Assembly (NCBI GenBank): GCA_016200325.1
Contig: JACQEZ010000011.1
Coordinates: forward strand, 248,001 to 312,000
Direction: 5' to 3'
Length of the DNA: 64,000 nt
DNA from: Candidatus Manganitrophaceae bacterium
GTDB taxonomy: Bacteria; Nitrospirota; Nitrospiria; SBBL01; Manganitrophaceae
A model generated the notes under the pieces. That model was not told the origin of the DNA and searched no databases. It was given only the letters and a program-made list of their open reading frames with translations. The position numbers and the translations under genes were made by a program. Positions 10,639-19,567 of this stretch are shown one piece after another; position 1 is the stretch's first letter; every line of letters begins with the position of its first letter.

Positions 10639-11778
10639 TTAGAGCTGAAACTGAAGACCGAGTCTAAACCCGTCGACATCCGGGGCACCGGTGACGCTCT
10701 TATCCTTGTCTTTGAAGTAATCGAAGGAGATCCGGGCGTTGTGCCCGTTGATGATATAGCTCAGCTCCGCATCGACCCGGTTGTGATCGCCGGTGACCGG
10801 CCCTTCGTTTTTGAACTTTTGGTAACGGACCAATGGTTGAAATTGGCCTTGGAATGCCCCGGCCCCGACTTTCATCGGAAGAAGATAGCTGACCAACGCC
10901 AGATATCCCTTTCCTTCCGTCGCCACGCCATCATTATCATAATGATAGTAGGCCGCTTCAAAGGTTGGGACCCCGATCGCCCCCAGGTTCCGCTCTGCAA
11001 GGAAGTCGACGTTCCACCCGGTAAAATCCCCGGGAGTCGCCGCGGTTCCGACCGCATTCTTTTGGGTCATTCCGACCAAACCAAGGGCGAGAACATTCAT
11101 GGCGCCATAATAGGTGCTGCTGTTGTAGTAGCCCGGCTCCGGATCCCACAGGTTCAGCGTCAGCCGACCTGCATAGAGAAGGTCATCCTTTTGATTGGGA
11201 CCACCGGGGACCGCGCCTTCTCCTTGAAATGCGCCGAACTGATATTTGAAAAATCCCTTGCCGACCATTCCCCAGATCGCGGCGCCGTCATCCCGTCCCG
11301 CAAAGATCGCCGGATATCCTAACGCAACGAGGGGATAGTCCCAGGAGTTGAGGTAGAAGGGGCCGCTTAAATTCGACCGGTCGCTCGGGGGGAGAAAACG
11401 GCCGACCCAGACATTAAAATAGTCGTTAAACCCGAACTTCACGACCGCATCCAGGATACGAATGCTCTCGGTGGCGGTCGTCGGCCCTGTCTGCTCGGTT
11501 TCGGTATTCAATTCAAAAGTGATTAATTCATGGAGCTGCCCACTCATATAGATACGGGCATCGTTGAGGGTAAAATCTTTCGACCGACTCTTCCCATCGG
11601 GAGCCGCATCTTCGACCATATTAAAGCTGGTCCGCAACCCGACCCCGATGCTGATCGAATGCGAATCGTCGATTTTGATGGTTCCCCCCGCGTGGGCGAC
11701 CGACCGACCGATGATCATCAACAAGAAAAAGGTGCCTACCACTCCCGAGAGAAGTTGCCCAAGCCGGCTTCGGATCAT
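10639..11778 (-). CDS. Outer-membrane porin, probably for urea or short amides
   Basis: 379-residue protein with an N-terminal export signal (hydrophobic stretch about residues 8-29, cleavage after AHA) and a mature part of alternating aromatic/polar strands ending in LGLQFQL, as expected for a 16-18-strand beta-barrel of the phosphate-selective/FmdC-like porin group. It is the first gene of the urea transport and urease operon, 20 bases ahead of ureD, so I infer that it admits urea or short amides to the periplasm. Substrate is not readable from sequence. The ribosome site GGAGGG precedes the ATG. Confidence 0.82.
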   Translation of the reverse strand: MIRSRLGQLLSGVVGTFFLLMIIGRSVAHAGGTIKIDDSHSISIGVGLRTSFNMVEDAAPDGKSRSKDFTLNDARIYMSGQLHELITFELNTETEQTGPTTATESIRILDAVVKFGFNDYFNVWVGRFLPPSDRSNLSGPFYLNSWDYPLVALGYPAIFAGRDDGAAIWGMVGKGFFKYQFGAFQGEGAVPGGPNQKDDLLYAGRLTLNLWDPEPGYYNSSTYYGAMNVLALGLVGMTQKNAVGTAATPGDFTGWNVDFLAERNLGAIGVPTFEAAYYHYDNDGVATEGKGYLALVSYLLPMKVGAGAFQGQFQPLVRYQKFKNEGPVTGDHNRVDAELSYIINGHNARISFDYFKDKDKSVTGAPDVDGFRLGLQFQL

Positions 11779-11830
11779 TTCGATTTTCCCTCCATTCCGT
11801 TGAAGTTATTGTTATAGAATCTCGCTTTAG

Positions 11831-11872
11831 AAAATAAAAAAGGTGCATCACCCGAATGGGATGAGGCACCTT
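11831..11872 (-). terminator. Intrinsic terminator inside the leader of the porin/urease operon
   Basis: On the minus strand a stem with outer pairing AAGGTGC/GCACCTT, two mismatches inside and a short loop is followed by a T-rich tract (TTTTTTATTTT). It ends about 50 bases upstream of the porin ATG and downstream of the sigma-54-like promoter, so transcripts must read through it. This arrangement is typical of attenuation or antitermination control; the controlling factor is unknown. Confidence 0.75.
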
Positions 11873-11884
11873 GCCTTCGCAGAA

Positions 11885-11902
11885 GATTACTCCTTCGTAA
11901 TC
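11885..11902 (-). other. Leader hairpin with six-base loop
   Basis: Perfect GATTAC/GTAATC stem with loop GAAGGA, just upstream of the leader terminator. A short hexaloop hairpin ahead of a terminator resembles ANTAR-responsive leaders. The loop lacks the A at position 1 of that consensus and no matching second hairpin is clear, so the link is weak. Confidence 0.5.
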
Positions 11903-11923
11903 GACCGCTCGTTTTAGGTAGGT

Positions 11924-11940
11924 TGCAATTGCTATACCTA
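11924..11940 (-). promoter_or_regulatory. Candidate sigma-54 promoter of the porin/urt/ure operon
   Basis: The minus strand reads TAGGTATAGCAATTGCA. This keeps the invariant GG (-24) and GC (-12) doublets 10 bases apart and has a perfect TTGCA -12 box, while the -24 box matches only in GG and A. It lies about 145 bases upstream of the porin ATG. Nitrogen-regulated sigma-54 control is expected for urea scavenging genes, but the match is partial. Confidence 0.55.
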
Positions 11941-12215
11941 TCTGGGAGTAGACGGGCCGACCGATCCAGAAAACAACTGATTCCCTTTAAACGCGCCGCT
12001 TCCCTTTGCTGATGAATGTTTCAAGTTATTCACGAATCTTTCCATAAAAAACCGATCGGAGGGTTAAAAATGGATCAAAGACGACTGTTTTGTCGTTAAT
12101 AAGACAATTGCGTCGGGCATTGTTTCCCGTTCTTGTAACCTCAATTACCAACGCGTGTCCGATCGGCACCGGTGGTCGCCGGTATCTCCAGCATTCAGAT
12201 CAACGCGGGTTCTCC

Positions 12216-12244
12216 TTGACCCTCTGCCGCCGCTGTGTTATGGT
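12216..12244 (+). promoter_or_regulatory. Candidate sigma-70 promoter of livG
   Basis: TTGACC at 12216-12221 and TATGGT at 12239-12244 are separated by 17 bases. The position, about 50 bases before the livG start, and the ideal spacing make this a good housekeeping-type promoter. Confidence 0.6.
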
Positions 12245-12295
12245 GCTTCCATTTTGACTTCCTTTTTCAAATATGTTATCCAGAAGTGAAAACCG

Positions 12296-13081
12296 ATGCC
12301 TTCGCAGGCTTTTTTAGAAATCGAGGGGCTGACGAAGACCTTCGACGGTCTCAAGGCGCTCGAAGGGATCGCCCTCTCGGTCGAGGCGGGGAAGGTCACC
12401 AGCCTCATCGGGCCAAACGGCGCGGGGAAGACGACTTTTTTTAACTGCGTCACCGGATTGATCTCGCCGACCTCGGGCACCATCCTCTTTCGGGGGACGC
12501 CGATCACCTCTCTCAAGCCCCACGAGATTACCCGCCTCGGCGTGGCGAGAACGTTCCAGAACATCCGTCTCTTCTCGGAGATGACGGTGTTGGAGAATGT
12601 CATGATCGGGCGGTATCTACGAAGCGCCCCTCCCCTCTTCGGAACCTTTTTGGGAGCGCTTCTGCAGAGCCGCCTTTTTCGGGAAAAGGAGCGGCGGCTC
12701 CGGGAGGAGGGACGCCGTTTTCTTGATTTCGTCGGCCTGGCCGATCGGCATCGGCTGACGGCCCGCCATCTCGCATACGGGGATCAACGGCGCCTGGAGA
12801 TTGCTCGCGCGCTCGCCTCAGAGCCAAGCCTGCTCCTGCTCGATGAGCCGGCCGCCGGGATGAATCCGCGCGAAACCGAGGCGCTGATGGCGCTCATCCG
12901 ACAGATCCGCGATCAGGGGATGACCCTCTTCTTGATCGAGCACAACATGAAGCTGGTCATGAAGATCTCCGACCGGATTTTCGTATTGGACCACGGCGTA
13001 AAGATCGCTGAAGGGACCGCGACGGAAATTCAAGGGAATCCAAAAGTGATTGAGGCCTATCTGGGGAAAACGGGAGCATAG
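12296..13081 (+). CDS. livG: LivG-type branched-chain amino acid ABC transporter ATPase
   Basis: 261-residue ATP-binding subunit of the hydrophobic amino-acid uptake family. Walker A GPNGAGKTT, LivG-type ARTFQNIRLFSEMTVLENVM, signature LAYGDQRRLEIARAL, Walker B LLLLDEPAAGMNP and switch region FLIEHNMKLVMKI are all visible. No permease (LivH/LivM) or binding protein (LivK) is adjacent, so this ATPase and the following LivF are orphans in the window. The neighbours are glycine cleavage genes, so an amino acid such as glycine is a possible substrate, but that is inference. Start ATG at 12296. Confidence 0.92.
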   Translation: MPSQAFLEIEGLTKTFDGLKALEGIALSVEAGKVTSLIGPNGAGKTTFFNCVTGLISPTSGTILFRGTPITSLKPHEITRLGVARTFQNIRLFSEMTVLENVMIGRYLRSAPPLFGTFLGALLQSRLFREKERRLREEGRRFLDFVGLADRHRLTARHLAYGDQRRLEIARALASEPSLLLLDEPAAGMNPRETEALMALIRQIRDQGMTLFLIEHNMKLVMKISDRIFVLDHGVKIAEGTATEIQGNPKVIEAYLGKTGA

Positions 13082-13150
13082 ATTGCGGAATTCGGAGTTC
13101 GAATTTTTTACATCGTTTCACTCCGCAATCCGCCATCCGAATTCCGCAAT
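13082..13150. repeat. 15-bp inverted repeat between livG and livF
   Basis: A perfect inverted repeat ATTGCGGAATTCGGA (13082-13096) / TCCGAATTCCGCAAT (13136-13150) fills the gap between the two genes, and a third partial copy (CTCCGCAATC) lies inside. It can form a long hairpin. It looks more like a REP/MITE-type palindromic unit than a terminator, because no T-tract follows on the plus strand. Confidence 0.7.
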
Positions 13151-13159
13151 TGTTAGAGC

Positions 13160-13876
<717 letters not shown>

Positions 13877-13918
13877 AAAGCGAAATGTCCAACACTCTGA
13901 GCGGATATCCTGAGGTCA

Positions 13919-15013
13919 ATGATGAAAAGAACGCCTCTTTATGAGACGCATGTAAAATTAGGGGCCAAGATCGTCCCGTTCGCCGGCTGGCAGATGCCCC
14001 TCTCTTACACCGGCGTAACCGATGAGCATCGGGCGGTCCGCTCGGCGGCCGGCCTTTTTGATATCAGCCATATGGGACGATTCGAGCTCTCCGGAAAGGG
14101 GGCGGAAGCCTATTTGGAGCAGACCACCCCCGGTCCCATTCATAAGATGCAGCGGGGAAGCGCTCAATATTCAATGTTGCTCAATGAGCGGGGGGGGATT
14201 TTAGACGATATCTACCTCTATAAACGGGGGACCGACCGCTTTTACGTCATCGTGAATGCGGCGAATATGGATAAAGATTTTAAGTGGATGACCAAACATC
14301 TCCCGCCCGGCCTCACCCTTCAGAACGTCAGCAGCGAAACCGCCATGTTGGCGCTGCAGGGGCCGAAGTCATGGGAAGCGCTGGTTCAAATCATCCCGTT
14401 CGGTAAGAGCGAGATCGCACTGCGCAATTTCATCGAGACCGAGTTGGTTCCGGCCCGGGGCGCCAAGGCGCTGATCGCTCGAACCGGCTATACCGGCGAG
14501 AAGGGATATGAGCTGGTCGTTCCGGCAGAAGTCGCTGAAACGGTCTGGAACGCGCTTCTGGAGGCGGGAAAGCCGGAGCGAATCCAGCCGGCCGGATTGG
14601 GTTCACGGGATACCTTGCGCCTGGAAATGGGCTATCCCCTCTATGGGCACGACATGAATGATGAGACGACCCCGATTGAAGCCGACCTGGAACGGTTTAT
14701 CGATTTTGAAAAAGAGTTCCTCGGGAAAGAGGCGCTCGTCGCACAGCGGAAAAAAGGGCCTCAGAAAAAACTGATCGGCTTTGAGCTGCTGACCGGTGGG
14801 GTTCCGCGGGAAGGTCACATGATCTATTCAGACCAGAAAGAGATCGGCAAAGTCTCCTCCGGCAACTTCTCCCCCTCCCTGCGAAAAGGGATCGGCATGG
14901 GCTATGTCGATCCGCGTTATGGAGATGAGGGGAGCGAAGTGTTGATCGACATCCGGGGGAACGCCGCACCGGCAACGATTGTCAAACGGCCTTTTTATAA
15001 AAAGAAGAAATAA
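13919..15013 (+). CDS. gcvT: Aminomethyltransferase GcvT (glycine cleavage T protein)
   Basis: 364-residue T protein that moves the aminomethyl carbon from lipoylated H protein to tetrahydrofolate, releasing ammonia. It starts MKRTPLYETHVKLGAKIVPFAGWQMP, with the folate-site region LFDISHMGRFELSG, then GYTGEKGYELV and the C-terminal barrel RKGIGMGYVDPRYGDEG. Length and motifs fit the family with nothing missing. A double ATG opens the gene after a GAGGT site. The H protein gene, commonly next in line, is absent; gcvPA follows. Confidence 0.97.
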   Translation: MMKRTPLYETHVKLGAKIVPFAGWQMPLSYTGVTDEHRAVRSAAGLFDISHMGRFELSGKGAEAYLEQTTPGPIHKMQRGSAQYSMLLNERGGILDDIYLYKRGTDRFYVIVNAANMDKDFKWMTKHLPPGLTLQNVSSETAMLALQGPKSWEALVQIIPFGKSEIALRNFIETELVPARGAKALIARTGYTGEKGYELVVPAEVAETVWNALLEAGKPERIQPAGLGSRDTLRLEMGYPLYGHDMNDETTPIEADLERFIDFEKEFLGKEALVAQRKKGPQKKLIGFELLTGGVPREGHMIYSDQKEIGKVSSGNFSPSLRKGIGMGYVDPRYGDEGSEVLIDIRGNAAPATIVKRPFYKKKK

Positions 15014-15048
15014 GCGTCGCGGCTGACTGAAACAGAGCGCGACTGCAT

Positions 15049-15135
15049 CGTCCGTTATTTCCGCGAAAGCGGGAATCCAGAAGTCACTCGGCTGAAAAAC
15101 ACTGGATGCCCGATAGCGCATTTCGGGAATGACGA
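15049..15135. repeat. Dispersed imperfect palindrome with GTCATTCCCG-type ends (copy 1)
   Basis: The gcvT-gcvPA gap holds an element with inverted ends: a degenerate CGTCATTCCCGCG on the left, then GCGGGAATCCAG, and CTGGATGCCCG...CGGGAATGACGA on the right. A second element of the same design lies at 41,928-42,031. These resemble short dispersed palindromic repeats widespread in bacteria and have no coding content. Confidence 0.7.
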
Positions 15136-15155
15136 AATAAATAAATGGAGGCTTC

Positions 15156-16517
15156 ATGGAATATATTCCGAAAACGGCGGCAGAAGAGACGGCAATGCTG
15201 CAGGAGATCGGCGTCACCTCGTTTGATCAGCTCTTGGAGATTCCCCAGCGGTTGCGGTTAAACCGCCCCCTGAATCTTCCCCCACCGCTCTCTCAGATGG
15301 AGCTGCGGCGGGAGATGGTCGAAATCAGCCGTAAGAACTTAGAGACCGGAACCACCCTCTCTTTTCTCGGCGGAGGAAGTTATGACCACTTCATCCCGAG
15401 CACCGTCGGCCATGTTCTCTCGAAATCGGAATTCTACACCTCTTACACCCCTTATCAGGCGGAGATGAGCCAAGGGCTGCTGCAGACGATTTATGAATAT
15501 CAGACGATGATCTGCCAGCTGACCGGGATGGAGGTCTCCAACGCCTCCGTTTACGACGGCGCCTCTGCGCTGGCGGAGGGGGCGTTGATGGCGATGCGGG
15601 TCACGAAGCGGGGGAAGGTTGTGATCGCCCGGTCGGTTCACCCCCACTACCGCCAGGTGGTGAAGACCTATCTCTCCGGGCTCGCTTCGGCCCAGTTGAA
15701 AGAGGTTCCCTTCGAGGCCGGGACGACGGAGCTGAACCGTCTCGCCGAGAGGGTGGACGATCAAACCGCCGCGGTGTTGATTCAACATCCGAACTTCTTC
15801 GGCCAGTTGGAGGAGGTGGAGGAGATCGAGCGGCTGGCACACGCGCACGGAGCGCTTTTGGTCATGTCGGTCGATCCCATCTCGCTCGGCCTCTTGAAAA
15901 CCCCCGGCGAATACAAGGCCGACATCGCCGTCGGGGAAGGTCAGCCGCTCGGAAATGCCATCGGCTACGGCGGCCCTTATGTCGGCTTTTTCACGACCCG
16001 GCGCGACTTCATCCGCCAGATGCCGGGGCGGGTTGTCGGGGCGACCACCGATGCGCAGGGAAGGCCCGGTTTCTGCCTGACCCTCCAGACGCGCGAGCAG
16101 CATATCCGGCGCGAGCGGGCGACCTCCAACATCTGCACCAATCAGGCGCTCAACGCATTGGCGGCTTCGGTCTACCTCGCCACGGTCGGCAAGGAAGGCC
16201 TCCGGGAGGTGGCGATGCTCTCCCTCGCGCACGCACATGCGGCGCAGGAGAAGATTGCGGCCCTCCCCGGCTTTGTCACCCCGTTCACCGCCCCTTTCTT
16301 CAAAGAGTTTGTCGTTCGCCTTCCGGCGCCGGCCTCGCGGGTCCTCAATAAGGCCCGCCGCGCCGGCGTGTTGGCCGGCATCGATCTCGGCGCATACTAT
16401 CGGGAACTCAAAAATCACCTCTTGATCTGCGTCACGGAGAAGCAGACCATCGCGGAGATTGACCGTCTGATCGCAACCCTCCGAACCTTTGAGACCGGTC
16501 CATCGACAGAGGGATAA
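15156..16517 (+). CDS. gcvPA: Glycine dehydrogenase (decarboxylating) subunit 1, GcvPA
   Basis: N-terminal half of the two-chain P protein (453 residues), which together with GcvPB decarboxylates glycine on a PLP cofactor. It begins MEYIPKTAAEETAMLQEIGV and contains LSFLGGGSYDHFIPSTV, TPYQAEMSQGLLQTIYEYQTM, MEVSNASVYDGASALAEGAL and RATSNICTNQALNAL, all classic for subunit 1. The PLP lysine sits in GcvPB, as expected. GGAGGC lies before the ATG. Two unrelated genes separate it from its partner subunit. Confidence 0.97.
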   Translation: MEYIPKTAAEETAMLQEIGVTSFDQLLEIPQRLRLNRPLNLPPPLSQMELRREMVEISRKNLETGTTLSFLGGGSYDHFIPSTVGHVLSKSEFYTSYTPYQAEMSQGLLQTIYEYQTMICQLTGMEVSNASVYDGASALAEGALMAMRVTKRGKVVIARSVHPHYRQVVKTYLSGLASAQLKEVPFEAGTTELNRLAERVDDQTAAVLIQHPNFFGQLEEVEEIERLAHAHGALLVMSVDPISLGLLKTPGEYKADIAVGEGQPLGNAIGYGGPYVGFFTTRRDFIRQMPGRVVGATTDAQGRPGFCLTLQTREQHIRRERATSNICTNQALNALAASVYLATVGKEGLREVAMLSLAHAHAAQEKIAALPGFVTPFTAPFFKEFVVRLPAPASRVLNKARRAGVLAGIDLGAYYRELKNHLLICVTEKQTIAEIDRLIATLRTFETGPSTEG

Positions 16518-16601
16518 TCATTCGCATGCACGCCGGAACAGGCAAGGCGTTCATGCAGGTCGGCATGCCCAGCATGCCCAGAGAGAGCAGGTAGGATCGA
16601 T

Positions 16602-17534
16602 ATGTTGGAGAGAGCCGCTTCACCTTCGGAACACCAGGCGTTTATCGCCTCTCAGGTCACTCAGATCACCGAGGAGCAGATCGTTCGTCACCTCGAAGCA
16701 CTGGTCGGAGTTCGGCATCCGGTCACCGCGCCGGAAGCGCTTCGGGCGAGTGGGCTCTATCTCTCGGAACAGATGAAATCGTTCGGCCTCGATCTGCTGG
16801 AAGAGGAGATCGAGGGAGAGCGAAACGAGCGCTTCGTCAATCTGATCGGTCGGATGAGCGACGGCCGTGTCGACAAAAAGATCTTGGTTATCGGGGCGCA
16901 CTACGACACCACTTCCGAATCGCCCGGCGCCGACGACAATGCGAGCGGCCTCGCCGCCTTGTTGGAGGTCGCCCGGCTCCTCGCCCCCCTTCGGGGAAAG
17001 ATGACGGTGCAGTTCGTCGCCTTCTCATTGGAAGAGGAAGGCTTTCTCGGGAGCGATCACTACGCCCGGCAGGTCCGGAGAAACAAGGTGCCGCTCTGGG
17101 GAGCGATTATTCTCGAATGCGTCGGCTACACCGATGGGCGCGTCGGATCACAAACGGTCCCCCCCGGCCTTCCGATGAAATTGCCCGATCGGGGCGACTT
17201 CATCGGTCTCGTCGGGAACGCCCCGGCGGAGCCGATTCAAAAAGCGTTCGAAGTGGCCGTATCGACTTACTGTCCGGAGCTCCCCTGTATCAGTTTTCTC
17301 GTTCCCGGCAAGGGCGAGGCGATTCCCGACACACGGCGCTCCGACCATGTGCCGTTCTGGGATCGCGGCTACCGCGCGGTGATGCTGACCGACACCGCCG
17401 ATTTTCGGAATCCGCATTATCACAAAAAGAGCGATCAATTAAAGACACTCGACATCCCCTTCATCACCCGGGTGGCGCGGTCGCTCGCGGCGACCGCCAT
17501 CGAGCTGGCGGAGTTGAAGCAGGTATCGGAATGA
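16602..17534 (+). CDS. M28-family zinc aminopeptidase-like protein
   Basis: 310-residue metallopeptidase fold. The zinc-site pattern is readable: His in VIGAHYDT, bridging Asp in SPGADDNASG, the catalytic/ligand Glu pair in FSLEEEGFLGS, an acidic ligand further on, and the final His in FRNPHYHKKSDQ. No signal peptide is apparent, so it is probably cytoplasmic. It is embedded between gcvPA and the NUDIX gene (its TGA overlaps the next ATG). A role in releasing glycine-containing peptides for the glycine cleavage pathway is only a guess. Confidence 0.9.
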   Translation: MLERAASPSEHQAFIASQVTQITEEQIVRHLEALVGVRHPVTAPEALRASGLYLSEQMKSFGLDLLEEEIEGERNERFVNLIGRMSDGRVDKKILVIGAHYDTTSESPGADDNASGLAALLEVARLLAPLRGKMTVQFVAFSLEEEGFLGSDHYARQVRRNKVPLWGAIILECVGYTDGRVGSQTVPPGLPMKLPDRGDFIGLVGNAPAEPIQKAFEVAVSTYCPELPCISFLVPGKGEAIPDTRRSDHVPFWDRGYRAVMLTDTADFRNPHYHKKSDQLKTLDIPFITRVARSLAATAIELAELKQVSE

Positions 17535-18055
17535 CGCGGGAAATCTACCGAGGGAAAATCGTCCACCTCTTCATCGAATCGGCCACCCTTCCGAACGGAA
17601 AGACCTTCGAGCTGGAGGTGGTTCGCCATCCGGGGGCCGCTGCGGTGGTTCCGCTCCTAGCAAACGGCAAGGTCGTCCTGATTTACCAATACCGTCACGC
17701 GGCCGGAGGTTATATCTATGAGGTCCCGGCGGGGAAGCTCGACAAGGGAGAAGCCCCGGAGGCGTGCGCGGCACGAGAGGTCGAGGAAGAGATCGGTTAC
17801 CGGGTCGGCGCGCTGGAGAAGCTGACGACGATCTTCACCGCCCCGGGCTTTTGCGATGAGCAGATCCATCTTTTTCTCGCAACAGGGTTAACCCCTTCCG
17901 CCCAAGATCTGGGGGAAGATGAGGTTTTGCAAATTATCGAAATGCCTTTTGCGGAAGCGATGCAGAAGATTGAAGACCAGACGATCCGCGATGCGAAAAG
18001 CATCGTCGCCTTGGAGCTGGCTTACGGCCGCGCGAAAAAGCAGGGCTGGATTTAA
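17531..18055 (+). CDS. NUDIX hydrolase, ADP-ribose pyrophosphatase-like
   Basis: 174-residue NUDIX enzyme with a complete box GKLDKGEAPEACAAREVEEEIGY's core (G-x5-E-x7-R-E-V-x-E-E-x-G) at about residues 73-95. The YQYRHAAGGYIYEVPAGKLD and TAPGFCDEQIHLFLA segments are typical of ADP-sugar pyrophosphatases. It starts at ATG 17531, overlapping the peptidase stop as ATGA; a longer in-frame reading upstream is only a shadow of the peptidase gene. Predicted cytoplasmic. Substrate is not certain from sequence. Confidence 0.92.
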   Translation: MTREIYRGKIVHLFIESATLPNGKTFELEVVRHPGAAAVVPLLANGKVVLIYQYRHAAGGYIYEVPAGKLDKGEAPEACAAREVEEEIGYRVGALEKLTTIFTAPGFCDEQIHLFLATGLTPSAQDLGEDEVLQIIEMPFAEAMQKIEDQTIRDAKSIVALELAYGRAKKQGWI

Positions 18056-18092
18056 AAGAACCACTTAGCGTTAGAAAATAGGAGGAAAAAGG

Positions 18093-19541
18093 GTGCCGGA
18101 GAAATTGATCTTTGAAAAGAGCGTGCCGGGACGGCGGGGTGCGACCTTCCCAACCGAAACGCTTCAGCATTTTTCGATCGACCAGGTCTTGCCGAAGAAA
18201 TACCAACGCCAGATCCCGCTGCCGCTGCCGGAGGTGAGCGAGAACGAGCTGATGCGCCACTACACCCGTCTCTCTCACGAGAATTACGGCGTCGACACCG
18301 GCTTTTATCCGCTCGGCTCCTGCACGATGAAGTACAATCCAAAGATCAACGAGGATGTCGCCCGGCTCCCCGGCTTTGCGCAGATCCACCCGCTTCAGCC
18401 GGTCGAGACGGTTCAGGGCGCGCTGCAGCTGATGTATGAGCTGGAGCAGATGCTCGCCGAGATTGCCGGCATGGCCCGGGTCTCGCTCCAGCCGGTCGCC
18501 GGCGCACAGGGAGAGCTGATCGGAATGCTGACCACCCGCGCCTACCACCAAAAACAGGGACGGCAGCGATCGAAGGTGATCATCCCCGACTCGGCGCATG
18601 GGACCAATCCTGCCAGCGCGGCGCTCGCCGGCTACACGATCCAAACCGTTCACTCCAACGCCGACGGGCTGATCGATGTCGATGACCTGGCCAAAATGGT
18701 CGACCAGGAGACCGCCGCCTTCATGTTGACCAACCCAAACACGCTCGGCCTCTTCGAGCGGGAGATCGACAAGATCGTTGAGATCGTCCATGCCGCCGGG
18801 GCGTTGATGTACCTCGACGGCGCCAACCTCAATGCCCTTCTCGGTCTCACCCGGCCGGGCGACATGGGGTTCGACATCGTCCACTTCAACCTCCATAAAA
18901 CCTTCTCCACCCCGCACGGCGGGGGGGGGCCGGGGGCCGGGCCGGTCGGCGTGGCGGAGGCGCTCATTCCTTTTCTCCCCGCTCCGACGATTGAGAAAAA
19001 GGGAGAGCAATATCTTCTCGATGCAAGGCGGCCGGAGTCGGTCGGCCGGATCCATGGCTTCTACGGCAATTTCGGGATTCTGGTCCGGGCCTATACCTAC
19101 ATCCGCCGCTTGGGCGCGCCGGGGCTTTCCGCGATCAGTCGGAACGCCATTCTCAACGCCAATTATCTCAAGAAACAGCTCGAGGGAGATTACCCGATCC
19201 CCTTCAACCGCCCCTGCATGCATGAGTTTGTTTTGTCTGCAAAGAAATTCCGGGAGAAGGGGGTGCATGCTTGGGATATCGCAAAGCGGCTGATCGATTA
19301 CGGCTTTTATCCCCCGACCGTGAATTTCCCCTTGGTCATTGAAGAGGCCCTCATGATCGAGACCCCCGAGTCCGAGCCTCGCGAAAACCTCGATGCCTTT
19401 GCCGAGGCGATGAAGGCGATTCGGAAGGAAATCGATCAAGATCCTTCGCGGGTCACCGGGGCGCCCCATACCCGGCCGGTCGGGAGGATGGATGAGGTTC
19501 AAGCAGCAAAACGGTTGGATGTCCGGTATCAAAGTAAATAA
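18093..19541 (+). CDS. gcvPB: Glycine dehydrogenase (decarboxylating) subunit 2, GcvPB
   Basis: 482-residue catalytic half of the P protein. The PLP-binding lysine is Lys269 in HFNLHKTFSTPHGGGGPGAG. Other family motifs are NYGVDTGFYPLGSCTMKYNP, SLQPVAGAQGELIGML and DSAHGTNPASAALAGY. It starts with GTG at 18093 after AGGAGGAAAA. It is 37 bases after the NUDIX gene and 26 before sdhA. With GcvT and GcvPA the glycine cleavage machinery lacks only H protein (and L protein) in this window. Confidence 0.97.
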   Translation: MPEKLIFEKSVPGRRGATFPTETLQHFSIDQVLPKKYQRQIPLPLPEVSENELMRHYTRLSHENYGVDTGFYPLGSCTMKYNPKINEDVARLPGFAQIHPLQPVETVQGALQLMYELEQMLAEIAGMARVSLQPVAGAQGELIGMLTTRAYHQKQGRQRSKVIIPDSAHGTNPASAALAGYTIQTVHSNADGLIDVDDLAKMVDQETAAFMLTNPNTLGLFEREIDKIVEIVHAAGALMYLDGANLNALLGLTRPGDMGFDIVHFNLHKTFSTPHGGGGPGAGPVGVAEALIPFLPAPTIEKKGEQYLLDARRPESVGRIHGFYGNFGILVRAYTYIRRLGAPGLSAISRNAILNANYLKKQLEGDYPIPFNRPCMHEFVLSAKKFREKGVHAWDIAKRLIDYGFYPPTVNFPLVIEEALMIETPESEPRENLDAFAEAMKAIRKEIDQDPSRVTGAPHTRPVGRMDEVQAAKRLDVRYQSK

Positions 19542-19567
19542 TCTGAGAAGAACCCAGGGAGAAACCA

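Larger units (their letters stand above)
11779..12295. other. Divergent regulatory region between the porin/urease operon and livG
   Basis: 517 bases with no credible gene. Toward the porin it holds a sigma-54-like promoter, a 6-bp hairpin and a terminator-like hairpin. Toward livG it holds a good sigma-70-like promoter. The middle part (about 12,000-12,130) is AT-richer and has no motif that I recognise; an NtrC-type site was looked for and not found. Confidence 0.7.

Noticed and set aside
11779-12295. Guanidine, NiCo or glycine riboswitch in the leader of the urea operon or livG
   Set aside because: Conserved core motifs of these classes could not be found. Only simple hairpins and a terminator are visible.
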